Source: Synchiropus splendidus
Lineage: Eukaryota > Chordata > Actinopteri > Syngnathiformes > Callionymidae
NCBI RefSeq assembly: GCF_027744825.2
Contig: NC_071351.1
Span: 12,287,501 to 12,351,500 of the forward strand
DNA: 64,000 nt
Direction: 5' to 3'
The notes under the pieces were generated by a model. It had not been told where the DNA came from, did not search any database, and saw only the letters and a list, made by a program, of their open reading frames with translations. The position numbers and the translations under genes are program-made. Shown here in pieces: positions 47,201 to 58,270 of this stretch. The stretch's first letter is position 1, and each line of letters begins with the position of its first letter.

Positions 47201-50200
47201 TGTTTGCATTGCGAGTTTGCATTTGTGTCACTGTGTATGAGTCCCCCGCCAAGTGGGCAACAGAGCTCAGCAGCAGTTCCTGACAGCCGCTGTCACAAAC
47301 ACAGAGGGAAGCGTGTGTGCGAGTGTGTGTGCATGGTCGCATCTCCACATGGAGATGGATTTTACATTCATACAGCAGCATATAGTCTATTTTTGCAACC
47401 GCTGGATCCCCAACTAATATAGCTGAGAACACTTGTACTGTGTCGCTCAGCAGCTTGTGAAAGCAATCTGTCTGGAGCAAAAACCTCATTGTCTGACGAA
47501 ATTTTGTATCAGAAATATGATTGTGTTTCTCTAATAAGAATATTTAAGAATATACTGAGGCGTACATGCTTATAAAGCAGAACTGCTTTCACTCAGAAAA
47601 GCATAGTGCTTTTATATGCACATGAAATTCCCCATTTTATCTCCCAAAATAGACTGGCTTAATTTATGGTTGTTGTCTTTGTTTTAAATATTTTCATGCA
47701 AAATACATCCCCACATATATCAGCTTGTCATGAAGCCCGATCTGACTTCAGCTTTTAGGCATGACTTTAAAGAGATCACATGCTTCATCAGCTAACTTGG
47801 TCACTGGAGAAAGCCCTCCCCCCAACACGTACAGCACTGATGCCGTCCGAACATTCGCCCTGCTCATATCAGCGTCATGATATGCTGATGCTAAACTCCA
47901 TTGAGAGTGATGCTCAGGTTCTGAGAAAATGGAATATAGAGTCATCTGTACTCTCAGACAATAGATGGGAGAGTGATGGGAGTAAACACTAATGAATCAC
48001 AGCTGGACGCTGCCGCTTTATCTTTAATGCATGACCCGAAGAGACCTGGAGCCGCATGCATTATGTAGTTTAGCCTTTATTAATATAGCACACAGTAGTC
48101 TGTGTTTAGGTTTAAAAACAAGGTACTCAGTTAGGTGTAACATGGAACTAAGTTAATCCTGTTAAAGAACTGTTATAATTATGCATTTATTCCTCACTTT
48201 TTCTGTCAGATATTGCTACATACGATGCCTCTTCAAAGATTATAAAACTCCTGTCAGTCTCATCATTGTATTTAGATTTAAGTTTAATTTTATTCAAGTT
48301 GCAAGATAAAATGATTTAAAACAAAATAGCCAGAATTAGATACAATTTCACACACTCAAATAATTATATTTTATTTTTTAATACATGGAGTAGGTATTGG
48401 AGTTGTGTGAATCTATAATTTAACACAATAATGTAGGAAAGATATGTTTCTATTATTTTGTTCTATAATCGTATGGTTTTAAAATAACTCTTGAGGATTG
48501 ACGTTGGGGAAATTCAGTGGCTTTCTGGATATGAATTGGTGTAAGATGTGTGAAGCCATCTTGCTTTTCCAGTATTTACTCGAATTGCTGCAGAGTTCAA
48601 CTTAGGTATAACAGTACAGAGACATGTTGGAGATGCGAGGCCCCATCTTGAATAACACGCCTGGTGAGTCAGACGGCTGCTGTTGTCGTCTAAATGTCAA
48701 CATCAATGCTGCTGAAGTCTGAAGAGTTTGACCTGAAGGATGTTATTGTCGAGAAGGATGTCTGGAATATGGTGGTCAGCCCGGTCGGGTTCACACTCGT
48801 GCGACCTCGGGAAACTGCAAGCTGGTGTTGGGATGATGACCATCCAACTTGTGATTTAATTTGATCTCTTTTTTTATCCTCCAGTCCGAAATTGGCTTCG
48901 GGAAACTTGAGACGTACATTAAACTGGACAAGCTAGGCGAGGTAGGTGCTTCTATAGGCATGTGTGGAATCATCTGTTGAACACGAACTGCTGTGCATTC
49001 AGGGAACCTACGCAACGGTCTTTAAAGGACGAAGCAAGCTGACGGACAACTTAGTCGCTCTGAAAGAGATCCGACTGGAGCATGAAGAAGGAGCACCCTG
49101 CACAGCCATCAGAGAAGGTGATGTCGAGAAACACATTGTTTTTTCTTGCATTTGTTGACAGACTTGTCTCCCTCTGCCAGTTTCTCTCCTGAAAGACTTG
49201 AAGCATGCCAATATTGTCACTCTCCATGACATAATCCATACTGACAAGTGCCTGACACTCGTATTTGAGTATCTGGTGAGTGTGAAAACACAGTGTTTGA
49301 GTATTCTTAATAGCTGTCTGCTATGACTCTTTATGTTGTCATATATGTTGTCACTTCTTTATCTCAACAGGAAAAAGATCTAAAGCAGTACATGGATGAC
49401 TGTGGGAGCATCATGAGTGTGCAAAATGTCAAGGTAGTCAATTGTTTACGCTGAGATATATGCAGTGGAGAATAGTCTGCTGTTATGAGATATGATTTCA
49501 CAAAGTGTCTGGAAACAATACCTGCAGCTCACGCTTTGCATCTCCTGGCTCCACAGATCTTCTTATTCCAGCTGCTGCGAGGTCTCGCGTACTGCCACCG
49601 GAGGAAGGTCCTCCACAGAGACCTCAAACCTCAGAACCTGCTCATCAACGAGAAAGGAGAACTGAAGCTAGCAGATTTTGGTAAACAACATTTCTGAAAC
49701 ACTTGGTACATCAGTTGTATATGCTTTATTTTACGACTCTTCTTTTCTATCTTCACTCAAGGCCTAGCCCGTGCCAAGTCTGTCCCCACAAAGACCTACT
49801 CAAATGAGGTGGTGACATTATGGTACCGACCACCAGATGTGCTACTAGGCTCCACTGAGTACTCGACACCTATTGACATGTGGTGAGCAAACACTCGGCT
49901 CCTAGGTGCACAGCCGATTCACATACACACCACAACACCCTTGAGTCTTTTTAAAAAAAAAAAAAAAAAAAGCATGATTGTCTTTAGCTGTAAATGTCCT
50001 TGAAAAGGTAAAGAGTCTTGCATGTCTTTCATGTGTTCATCTGGCGGACACTTGCGTTATTAATGTTCATAAAGTGGAGGTTCCTGAGACAAGAGATTTT
50101 CTCTGCCGTGCTTGAGGTGCTGCTTACACAAATCTTGTGTTTGCATTTGTGAGCGCAGTCGTCTTCACCATGGCAACTGAGTTTGGTTGCAGCGGCAAAC

Positions 50201-53200
50201 TAATTGTCACCAGAACCTGCGTGTGGCATGGATTTATTGTGTGTGTCTTTTTAAATGGCTGTGTTTTTGTGCAGGGGTGTGGGCTGCATCTTCTATGAGA
50301 TGATCACAGGCAGGCCTCTTTTCCCTGGATCAACTGTGGAGGACGAGCTTCACCTGATATTCCGCATCCTTGGTGAGACCACTGAGATGCTTTGTAGACT
50401 GTGGTCCACATGAGGTCCATTTATGACTCATTTTTGTGCACTGCTTGGCCAAAAACAATGGGCTTGCCACATGTTCTCAACAGGAACTCCAACAGAAGAG
50501 ACATGGCCCGGTATCACTGCTAGTGAAGAGTTCAAGACGTACAATTTCCCGAGATACCACGCAGAGCCTCTTGTCAACCACGCACCCAGGTATGAAGATG
50601 TTGAATGTATATGAAGAGTTTTGGTTCGTGTGCACTCACTCAGCTCACTGTTTTCTCTCACCTCTCCCTCACAGGATAGACAATGATGGTCACGACTTGC
50701 TCTCAGTGCTTCTACAGGTAAAGTGCTTGTCAAACTGAGGGTGTTATGAAACACATTATACAACGACTGACCATAGATACTTGGACTTGACATGTTACAG
50801 CAAATCTGACGGTGCTTTACGTTTGTTACCCCTTCGTCTAAAGTACCTCCATTTCTTCACGATTAATTTGGGGTCACCCATATGGGCTCTTGCTCCCCGA
50901 TCTCATCCCAGAATTCCACACTGTGGTTGTTTTTAGCACAAAGTCATTGTCCTTCTTGTATTTTTTCAATATATTTTGTGTCAAATAATACAAGTGCAAT
51001 GAGTGAAAGCAGACAGCAGATGTCAGCAGCGCTTCAGATTAGATAACGTGAAGAAGAGCTGTGACTGGTAAAACGTTCTACAATTTATTGGCATGATTCG
51101 ATTGTATGTTGTGTTTTATGAAAACATCTGTTTTCTGTCTGCTTTAACCAGAGCTGGTCACATGACCAGATGAACACCACCAAAACCAAGTCACCTCTAT
51201 TGAAACACGTTTGTCTATCTTGAAGTTCTTCTGTTTACTAATGTGCTCTTCATGAAACAGAGAATGAGTCAGTTAATAGCAGTGGCAGCGTCATTTGCTT
51301 AATGGGTATTAAACTGTTTTGTTCCTGACTGTCATTATCAATAATACTCCCTGCTGTGTCCACAGTTTGAAGCTAAAAAGCGTGTCTCAGCAGAGGATGC
51401 ACTCAGACATGCTTATTTTAGGAGCCTTGGGGATGAAGTCCAAACACTGGCAGACAGTAAGTCAATTAACCATCCATTTTAAAATGAAGAACTGACTCAT
51501 GTGTGCTGACAAAAGTGTTTGTTTGTTTTTCAGCTGCATCTATCTTTTCGGTGAAAGGTATTCAGCTCCAGAGAGACCCTGGGAAGAGATCTTCAGTCTA
51601 CCCAGAGTCAAGTAAGTGGACTTTGATAATAAGAGGGTTGATAGAAGATTTAGTGAGATGGTGATGCTCATGAAAATTGTTCCCATTTTGAAGGTACAAA
51701 TCCTCAGTTTCTGTCGTGCTGGCAGCTCGTAGTTTAAAGATTCTCAATTAAATATGAATTATTTACTGAAGTCTCTTTAAAAGCTTATCTGTGATATATG
51801 AAATGCAGATTACTTTGCTACAATTGCTGTAGTTGAAATATTTTTAGAAATTGTAAAATTACACGGAGATCTTCAAACCATCTCACTCATCCTTGCCGCG
51901 TGTCTGGATCTATCTCTATCTCGATTAAACAAACAGCGTCTGTGTTGCCAAAGTTCCTCCTGACCAGCTTCAGTCTCCGTGTGTGTCACACTCTTTGCTT
52001 CCGCTCATTTCCTGATGATCTTGTTACCCATGCACTCGTCTTTCGCAATGTTCATCCTTTCCTTAATTCTTTCTGTCTTCTTTGTGAACCCACCTCTTCC
52101 TCGACATATTTCCCCCACCCATTTCCTTCCAAACCTTTTTTAAAAAAACAAACAAAAAAGCCAATAAGCTGGGATCTGCACCCTCGCAGTACTTCCAGAG
52201 AGAAGCAGCCAATCCCAGGTCTCTGAGTCACAATCTCTCCTCCACTTCCACTGGCTGAGTGGCCCCCTACTCTTCTGGTAAATACATTCTTTCATTCTGT
52301 CTCTTCGATACCCTTTTTTCTTTTTGTCTGATGTATCTGCAGCACGGCTCATTTGCACCTGTGTTGTGATGCCTGTTGATGTCGTCTCCCTGCTCCGGAG
52401 CTGAGCCAGATGTTACACTTTCTCACCCGGCATTTTTCCTCCCTTTTCAACGCTCACTTCAAACCAAAGCCTCGAATTACAAAGCAGCACCATCTCAACT
52501 AACCCTCTTTTTGTTGACAGCTCAATTACATAGCTTTAGAGAAGAGGCCACATTGTTGAGAATAATCCTTCATATTTGCAGTCCTCTATCGGCTTCTCCA
52601 GCGTGAGATGTAGCCCTTTTATTGAGGCTGTAAGTGAGTTTGGTGTGGCATGTTATTGTGTGCTGAATTGGGTGGGGGGTGTATTTTATGAATGGTAAGT
52701 ATACATTTTGTGGTAGTCAATAACAAGCTTTGTGATTTTAAGTTTTCTTGCTCCTGGACTGGAAATTACGTCAATAATTCTCAAGCTATTGGTCAATAAA
52801 TGGCAAATAAATCAGAAGTAGAGCAGCTGGTTTTGGGACATTGGGAACTAGTGACATTTAAATTGATGCGTCAGAAATGCCCTGCGTGAACCAGGAAGTA
52901 GTATATTTGCAATGCAATTGTCTACCACACGGAGAGTCATTGCGCATCTTATTGTCCCACTAGCAATGTACCATTAAAAGAAGACACCAGAAAAACAAAC
53001 ACACTAAAATGCCTTTATTTTCTAATAAAAAATCTGTTATTTTAGGCTACACTCAAAGTTAGTCAAGTCGATCTTGTGCCTTTGGAATTGTCCTCAGAAT
53101 CACAATCTTTAGAGAAGGACATGCAAAGTGTTAAATAAGTGTGTAAAAACAAATAAAGACAGTGGAGTTTTATGGGTTTTTGGCACTTGATATGACCAGT

Positions 53201-53400
53201 CTCACCACTAGTGCAACAGATGAAAGGAGCCATCATTATTTTAGGAGCGTTCCTGACCCATCAGTGTGATGTGTGGTTGGCATGGGGCAAGCGTGTGTGG
53301 TGTGAGCTCCTCTGGTTGGGATCCAAGCGGTGGATTACACTGCGCCTCGCTCTGTTTTCCAGGCCAGGGGAGGAACCGGAGGCAGAGTGTGTTGTTCTAG
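30526..53400 (+). CDS. cdk16: PCTAIRE-family cyclin-dependent kinase (CDK16, PCTAIRE-1 type)
   Basis: Complete, 527 residues from 16 coding exons: 30526-30655 (exon from 30495), 32133-32297, 41306-41439, 45301-45426, 48885-48941, 49003-49117, 49181-49275, 49371-49433, 49557-49680, 49762-49882, 50275-50372, 50484-50589, 50675-50717, 51366-51456, 51534-51611, 53363-53400. All are in phase. The N-terminus [16 protein letters not shown], then [29 protein letters not shown] and [20 protein letters not shown] are CDK16-like. The kinase has the glycine loop [11 protein letters not shown] (starting about 203), Lys225, the PCTAIRE helix (236-242), HRD (315-317) and DFG (335-337). The tail, [10 protein letters not shown], is like CDK17/18 rather than mammalian CDK16. 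PCTAIRE kinases pair with cyclin Y and act in neurite growth, vesicle traffic and spermatogenesis. The clustered catalytic exons contrast with the 9-kb and 3-kb introns of the 5' half. CDK17 is the alternative name. Confidence 0.92.
30656..32132 (+). other. cdk16: cdk16 intron after first coding exon
   Basis: A 1.5-kb intron, pyrimidine-rich at its 3' end (31900-32130). No other feature was seen. Confidence 0.6.
32133..32297 (+). CDS. cdk16: cdk16 symmetric cassette exon
   Basis: A 165-bp exon (55 codons) with acceptor CCTAG and donor G/GTACAC. It encodes [20 protein letters not shown] and [16 protein letters not shown] and continues to RTGSL. Parts match the N-terminal CDK17 exon with SHSMHSFLHQY. 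Both boundaries are phase 1, so skipping it still joins the flanking exons in frame (RDN to GIVHEN). The region corresponds to the N-terminal regulatory segment before the kinase domain. It is part of the 527-residue model, but alternative inclusion is likely. Confidence 0.7.
32298..38100 (+). other. cdk16: long cdk16 intron, 5' part
   Basis: AT-rich intron with a short CA stretch just after the donor (about 32300). No exon, RNA gene or named repeat was recognised over 5.8 kb. Confidence 0.5.
38130..38135 (+). promoter_or_regulatory. cdk16: candidate TATA box of an internal cdk16 promoter
   Basis: TATAAA, followed within about 30 bp by purine-rich sequence. It would drive a 5'UTR of roughly 580 bp leading to the start codon at 38739. 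This is inference from position only. Confidence 0.3.
38739..38922 (+). CDS. cdk16: candidate alternative first coding exon of cdk16
   Basis: An ATG in strong context (AAAAACATGG) opens 61 codons, [20 protein letters not shown] through [11 protein letters not shown]. The exon ends at G/GTGAGT, a consensus donor. The exon end is phase 1, which joins exactly to the exon at 41306 and gives [19 protein letters not shown]. This parallels the NGSRLDIVHENLKMG junction in CDK17. The variant would replace the first 98 residues of the long form and remove the RRLSMSLR segment. No splice acceptor is needed if it is a transcription start. Coding status is inferred; the codons look protein-like and the frame is open. 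Confidence 0.6.
38923..41305 (+). other. cdk16: cdk16 intron with (CA)12 run
   Basis: A 2.4-kb intron following the candidate alternative first exon. A CA microsatellite lies at 40787-40810 and a shorter one near 41000-41013. No other feature was seen. Confidence 0.6.
44161..44198. repeat. (CA)19 microsatellite
   Basis: Uninterrupted CA run within a cdk16 intron, preceded by a shorter CACACACA stretch. Confidence 0.96.
45200..45240. mobile_element. hAT-type transposon end, remnant
   Basis: The string GCGGGCCTTGAGTTGGACAC followed by GCCTAG closely resembles the inverted-terminal end of vertebrate hAT elements (reverse complement CAGGGGTGTCAAACTCAAGG in intact copies). Only one degraded end was seen, about 60 bp before a cdk16 exon. 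Confidence 0.5.
45427..48884 (+). other. cdk16: cdk16 intron, 3.5 kb
   Basis: AT-rich intron with a (CGT)4 string near 45855. Short open frames here show no family match. No gene was seen. Confidence 0.5.
49953..49971. repeat. poly(A) run, 19 bases
   Basis: Homopolymer in the cdk16 intron between 49882 and 50275. It could be a retroposon tail, but no element body was seen beside it. Confidence 0.85.
51612..53362 (+). other. cdk16: last cdk16 intron
   Basis: A 1.75-kb intron, pyrimidine-rich at 51900-52450, separating the kinase C-lobe exons from the 12-codon terminal exon. No other feature was recognised. Confidence 0.55.
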
Positions 53401-54249
53401 TGCTGGCAGGACCACTGAAGTGACAACAGCACACTTTTTTTGGAACCCATCGCACACGCAGACGGAGCGACACCCCTGTCCACTGGAAAACACACACCCA
53501 CCGGACGAAGAGAGAAAAACACACACACACACACACAAACTGTTGGAGACAAAACTGCTCCGAACTATGGCTGAATATTGTATTTTTGACCGGGAAGTCA
53601 AGAGGTACGAGCTGGAAGACGAGTGGGAGAGGACTGGACTCTCCTTGCTGCTACTCCGCTGCTGTCCAGAGGAGACGTGAGACGACTGACGTGACACTTA
53701 AATCTGTGAGATGTGAGGATGGAGGTGAGAGGATGAACTTCAAGATCAAGTCAAGATCTGCTCTCTCTTGTGCTTTTCTTTCTTTCTAGACTTGTACATA
53801 AAGGACCAGAGCTCTAATATTGCACCGACATCCTGACCCCATCTGGCCTTTTATCAAAAACACCCTTCTACTACATCCACACTCTTACTTCACAGCATCA
53901 TTTAGAAGAGTCGCCAAAGGCGCTGTCCTTCACACATGTCTTGGACATGTTGGTCATGAGGAAACACCACCAACATGGAGTTCATAGGTAGCAAGGCTAA
54001 CTAAGCGCTAGATTGCCCTCACTCAGACCCAGATCTCCTTCAGCACCTTCAGAGGTTCCCAGTTACAGGATGTGAATGAAGCTCAGATGAGATCAAACCA
54101 AAAAGAACCTGGTCTCCACCTGTGATCAGGAGGGTGAGAACACAAGTGACGTTACCACCCAGATTTAGTGAATCATTCCTCACTTGCTTCTCCACAGACC
54201 TCCTCCTTCTTCTCCTCCTCCTCCTCCTCTTGCCTTGACTCGTCTTGAT

Positions 54250-54280
54250 TTGTGTGTGTGTGTGCGCGTGTGTGTGTGTG
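54250..54280. repeat. imperfect (GT)n microsatellite
   Basis: A GT run with a GCGC interruption in the presumed cdk16 3'UTR. It is an alternating purine-pyrimidine tract. Confidence 0.9.
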
Positions 54281-54357
54281 ACGTGCAGGTGTTGATGTCA
54301 AACTCCTCTCTTTGCACCTAATTTTACCTCGATGGATCTTGAGTAGATGATCCCACC

Positions 54358-54376
54358 TTTTTTTTTTTTTTTTTTT
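54358..54376. repeat. poly(T) tract, 19 bases
   Basis: Homopolymer in the presumed cdk16 3'UTR. Confidence 0.9.
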
Positions 54377-55009
54377 AAATCTATCTGTATATAAGATGTT
54401 AGTTTTTACTGGTCAGAAGCAATGATCACTCCGGGTCCATGTTCTCAGTCGTGACCGTGACAGTCTGAGATCGGTGGTCGGGGACGTGTTGCACATTCCT
54501 TGAGCTCAGGACTTGAGTGAAGTTTTGTCGAACGCTGCGCAACGCGGCGGCAAGTATTTGAGGAGATTCCGTTGAATGCTTCTGCAGAGCTGATATAAAC
54601 TGTACGTGAAGAAGAGTTTTCTTCAGCATTAATCTTTTCTTTTAATTTCCTCCTCATCTATTTACGCATGTTGTGATGTACACACTGTTTTTGGCTGGTA
54701 TGTGAAATGGCTTTTGCTGGAATATCAATAGAAACTTGACAGAAACAGGTTGCTTCCCATCTGAGTTTATTTTTCCAGGGGGCCACATGAGAAACTGTTA
54801 CTTTTAATATGGGGCTGCACCAAGAAAAACCTAAGAATTCAGTCTCTCCCTACGTGTTTTAGGGAATGTAGTTAACCACCAGTTATAAAACTGAACTTGC
54901 ACACAAATGTTGTGATAAATGACATGGTGTAGACACATTGAATACATTAAAATATCACAATATTTTAACTATGTAACAAGTCATTATGACAAGGCAAAGG
55001 CATGTTTTG

Positions 55010-55245
55010 AAGTGTTGTCACACACATTTGTGAGGACCTCTCATTGACATAAAGCTTACTTACCCCAGCCTTTCACCCTAAATGCCTGAACTTAACCATG
55101 ACTTTCAATGAAACTTCACCCCCTATTATAATAACCTAGCTATTTCGATTATTTTACCCTTATGAGGACCGGCCAACATGTCCTCACAATGTCCTCTTGT
55201 CAAATATTGGTCCTCACAAGAACAATAATACATGCACACACACAC
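55010..55245. repeat. fish dispersed repeat of the TGTGAGGACC type
   Basis: It begins CACACACATTTGTGAGGACC, with CATTGACATAAAGCTTACTT, a CCTAAATGCCTGAACTTAACC middle, then TTATGAGGACCGGCCAACATGTCCTCACAAT, TGGTCCTCACAAGAAC and a terminal CA run. The opposed GAGGACC and GGTCCTC ends make it partly self-complementary. I recognise the type as widespread in fish introns and UTRs but cannot name it. Confidence 0.7.
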
Positions 55246-56614
55246 AGAAATTAAAATATGATGACCAATATCCAGAATATTAAGTTAAAAATGCAAATGA
55301 AATGATGGATCTTTAATGCATGAAAGGTTGTTTAAATGATCAGTTCGAGGAAGAAAAGATGCTGCTAATTCTCAACCTTATGATTATTAAAAATGACAGA
55401 TTGAAAAAATATATTTTTTTAGACAAACCGTGACATTATTTGGTGTAGGATTACTTTAGTGAAAGGAAAAGAATTAAACAAAATAAGAATAGTATTTTAT
55501 AAAACACCAGATGAATATTTTATGTTTGATGAGAACACATAAAAGAAAATGAAATTAAAAAAATGTAATAACAAAAAATGTCTTCATGAAATGAGAAGAA
55601 ATAGTGGTAGTTTAATAAGATGCTGTCGTGTTACAACAAAATTTAGAAATATGTTTTTTTTTTTTTACATTTCTGGGGGGAAAAAAGAAGAAAAACATTT
55701 GATAAGTGACATGTATCATATGAAGTAGCCTCAGTCTACCAGATTAACTGTAACTGTTGAACATGTTTCCCCACTGAACCAACCATCTGGTTTGTTCTGC
55801 ACTGCTCTTGAGGTCCACCAGGTGGTCACGTGACAGGCAGTTTCAGAGCAGCATGTACTGTACAAGGAAGTAAACTGGAAAACCTCTCTGTTTGAGAGTT
55901 CAAGCACCAACAAACGAAGCACACAACTGTTTCACACACCAGTCTGCTGACAAACATGTACTGTATCCACCTCAGAAATAGGAGCTTTTTTTTCCTTTTC
56001 TTCAGACCTGAAGTCAAATGTAAGGATCGCTGGTCTGAGCCTGTTCGAAGTACTACTTACGTTCCCAGTGTGACAGTTTGTAGCATGTACATAGACAAGC
56101 CTCTCCACCTTCTTCTTCTCTTCCTCCACTTTGTACATACAGAAGTGTAAAGGTTTGATACAGTGATTCACGTTCTGGCTTTTTTCCTTGCTTTTCTTTC
56201 ATAAAAATCAGCAATATTTGTGTAATCAATAAAGGCCAAGGTCATAGGATGGACAAGATCGGTGCTGCTTCTGCGTCAGGTTTCTCTTTGAAGGGATTAA
56301 ATCTTGACATGTTGGCCTTTTGCTCGCTGTCTTCATGAAGTTCTGCAAACACTGGTGGTAGTGGCAGGTCACTCCATTTGAGTTGAGTGAGCTTGTTTTT
56401 AAAATGCTCTTTTTTAAAACGCTTCGCTTAATTCACAGAATTTGTATTCCAACCTGTCACATATATTTTAAGCTCTCAGAAGACGTATAACTGATGACAT
56501 TTTGCGCTGAATTACTCTCGATGCTGCTTCATGTTTGGACCTTCAATGCACTGAGGAGTTATTTTATCAGCTAAGTGATAAAAATACACAACTTTTTTAG
56601 CCTATTTATGCCAA

Positions 56615-58270
56615 TTACAATTCAATCTTGTCTCTACATGGAGTTTTTTGGATCTTGTTGAGGGATGACGCGTCTGTGGTTTCCACCTCAGATATTGGGT
56701 CTGTGGCCCACGGGTTGTATCCACAGAGCACCGTTGGGATGGCGTAGTCTCGGAACTGCAGACACACAAATATTACTCGCTGGTTTCACTTCACCTGATT
56801 TGTTTTGTGTTACCTGTCTGTTCATGAAGATGTAGATGATGGGGTTGTAGCAAGTGCTGCTCTTGGCGAAGTACACAGGAATGGTGGCGACAAGAGGGTC
56901 AAGGTCCAGACTGTGGTCAAAGATGACGGCAAGAGCCATGGCAGCGTAGGGCAGCCATGTGACCAGGAAGGCCAGCACCATCACCACCACCATCCGAACC
57001 ACCTGCATCTCCACGCGGTTGGTGCTTCCTGCCTCGGATATCCGGAGCTTTGTCACCTGAGAGGGAGACTGCTGGAGTTATCCCGCGCACCACCACACAA
57101 GCAACACACCCTCACCTGCCGCAGAGTCCACAGCAGTCGTGAGTACGACACCATGATGATGGTGAATGGCACGAAAAAACAAAGCAGGAAGTATATGATC
57201 ATGTAGGACACGTCGCCAGCGTCTCGACTGGACCAGGTGGGGGCGCAGGAGGTCTTGATACCTTCGGGGCTGTAACTCCCCCAACCGAACAGAGGTGGAG
57301 TGTTCCACACGAACGACCAGACCCAGGACAGGATGACTCCTGCGATCGCATGTCTGAGAAGAACCACACTGGTCAAGACACAGTACTTTTTTTTAGCAAA
57401 GGTTTTTGGCTCTCACCTGGTCTGGAACAGAACGGCACCCATGGGATAACACACCACGATGTACCGCTCGACCGAGATCACTCCGATGGTGCATAAACCC
57501 GTGATGCCTGCAGAGAAGATTATCTTTAATTCAAAACACTGAACAATAATATCAATTTCTGTCCATAATAAAAATATTTCTAGGTTCTGATTCTTCCAAA
57601 ACTCTATATATTTGTAGTGTTCCATTTTTTACTTTCTAATAAATGTCAAATTGATGTTTTGTTTTTATGCGAAATCACACCCTACTCTTAGGAGCGTGCT
57701 ATAAATGATCATTTTTATATATTCAACTGAGGCATGAACATGTTTAACAACTAAAAACATTACTTGAATACCTTTGACAAATACATGAATAAAGTCTAAA
57801 ACATTAACTAACTTAAAGAAGTTATTGAATTTTATTTCATTTTAAAGGGTCAAATACAGAGAATTTTTGCTGAATGTAAATATTTTTTCCTATATTTACA
57901 CTACTTTTCCCCCCTTTTCCATTGTATATATGTGAGGAGTGGAAAGAAACTCACCAAAGAAAGCAACTGTAAACCCCTCAATGAAGCAGCCCAGCTCCCC
58001 GAAGGCGAAGTATCCCACGGCGCTGTTGATGGTGGTGATAACTCCTCCGAACATGGCACAGCCCAGGTCGCAGAACGCCAGGTTGACCAGGGCGTAGCTG
58101 AGCGGCTGCCTCAGTTTCCTGTGTCTCACCGTCACCACGATCACCAGAGTGTTGAGAAGGATTCCGGTCGCAGTGAACACACCCATGATCACAGTCAGGA
58201 ACATGCGGGTGCTGCGAGACACAAACTCCGGGTTCCCTGACATGTGAGAGGATGAGAAATTTCCGTCCAT
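56615..58270 (-). CDS. Parapinopsin-type non-visual opsin
   Basis: Complete, 342 residues in five exons: 57955-58270, 57417-57507, 57116-57353, 56814-57056, 56615-56755. Phases fit. It is a seven-TM opsin with N-glycosylation site Asn4, Cys95/Cys172 (the disulfide pair, bovine 110/187), Glu98 (bovine 113 counterion position), ERY at 119-121, Glu166 (bovine 181), the retinal lysine Lys280 in YFAKSST, and NPIIY at 286-290 followed by MNRQFRDYAIP. Phrases such as LRQPLSYALVNLA, WSFVWNTPPLFGWGSY and YNPWA match parapinopsin. Having both Glu113 and Glu181 fits parapinopsin and argues against parietopsin (Gln113) and TMT opsins. Parapinopsins are bistable UV-sensitive pigments of pineal and parapineal photoreceptors. 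Whether it is the teleost type 1 or type 2 copy is not decided. It is divergently placed from ddx20. Confidence 0.9.
57508..57954 (-). other. opsin intron 1
   Basis: A 447-bp AT-rich intron. Nothing else was recognised. Confidence 0.7.

Larger units (their letters stand above)
53401..56233 (+). promoter_or_regulatory. cdk16: cdk16 3'UTR with poly(A) signal
   Basis: From the TAG stop to the AATAAA hexamer at 56228-56233, about 2.8 kb. It holds a CA run (53519-53537), a GT/GC run (54250-54280), a T tract (54358-54376) and a dispersed repeat (55010-55245). An earlier ATTAAA at about 54948 could give a shorter message. The gene end is inferred. Confidence 0.5.

Noticed and set aside
49953..49971. 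Processed pseudogene or SINE tail
   Set aside because: Only the A run is present, with no recognisable element body or target duplication beside it.
53330..53680. 116-codon frame overlapping the last cdk16 exon
   Set aside because: The kinase tail in the other frame is the supported reading, and the rest falls in the 3'UTR.
53790..53845. Alternative last cdk16 exon reading NLYIKDQSS
   Set aside because: A TTTCTAG acceptor is present, but the exon at 53363 gives the conserved family tail NRRQS-LF and comes first.
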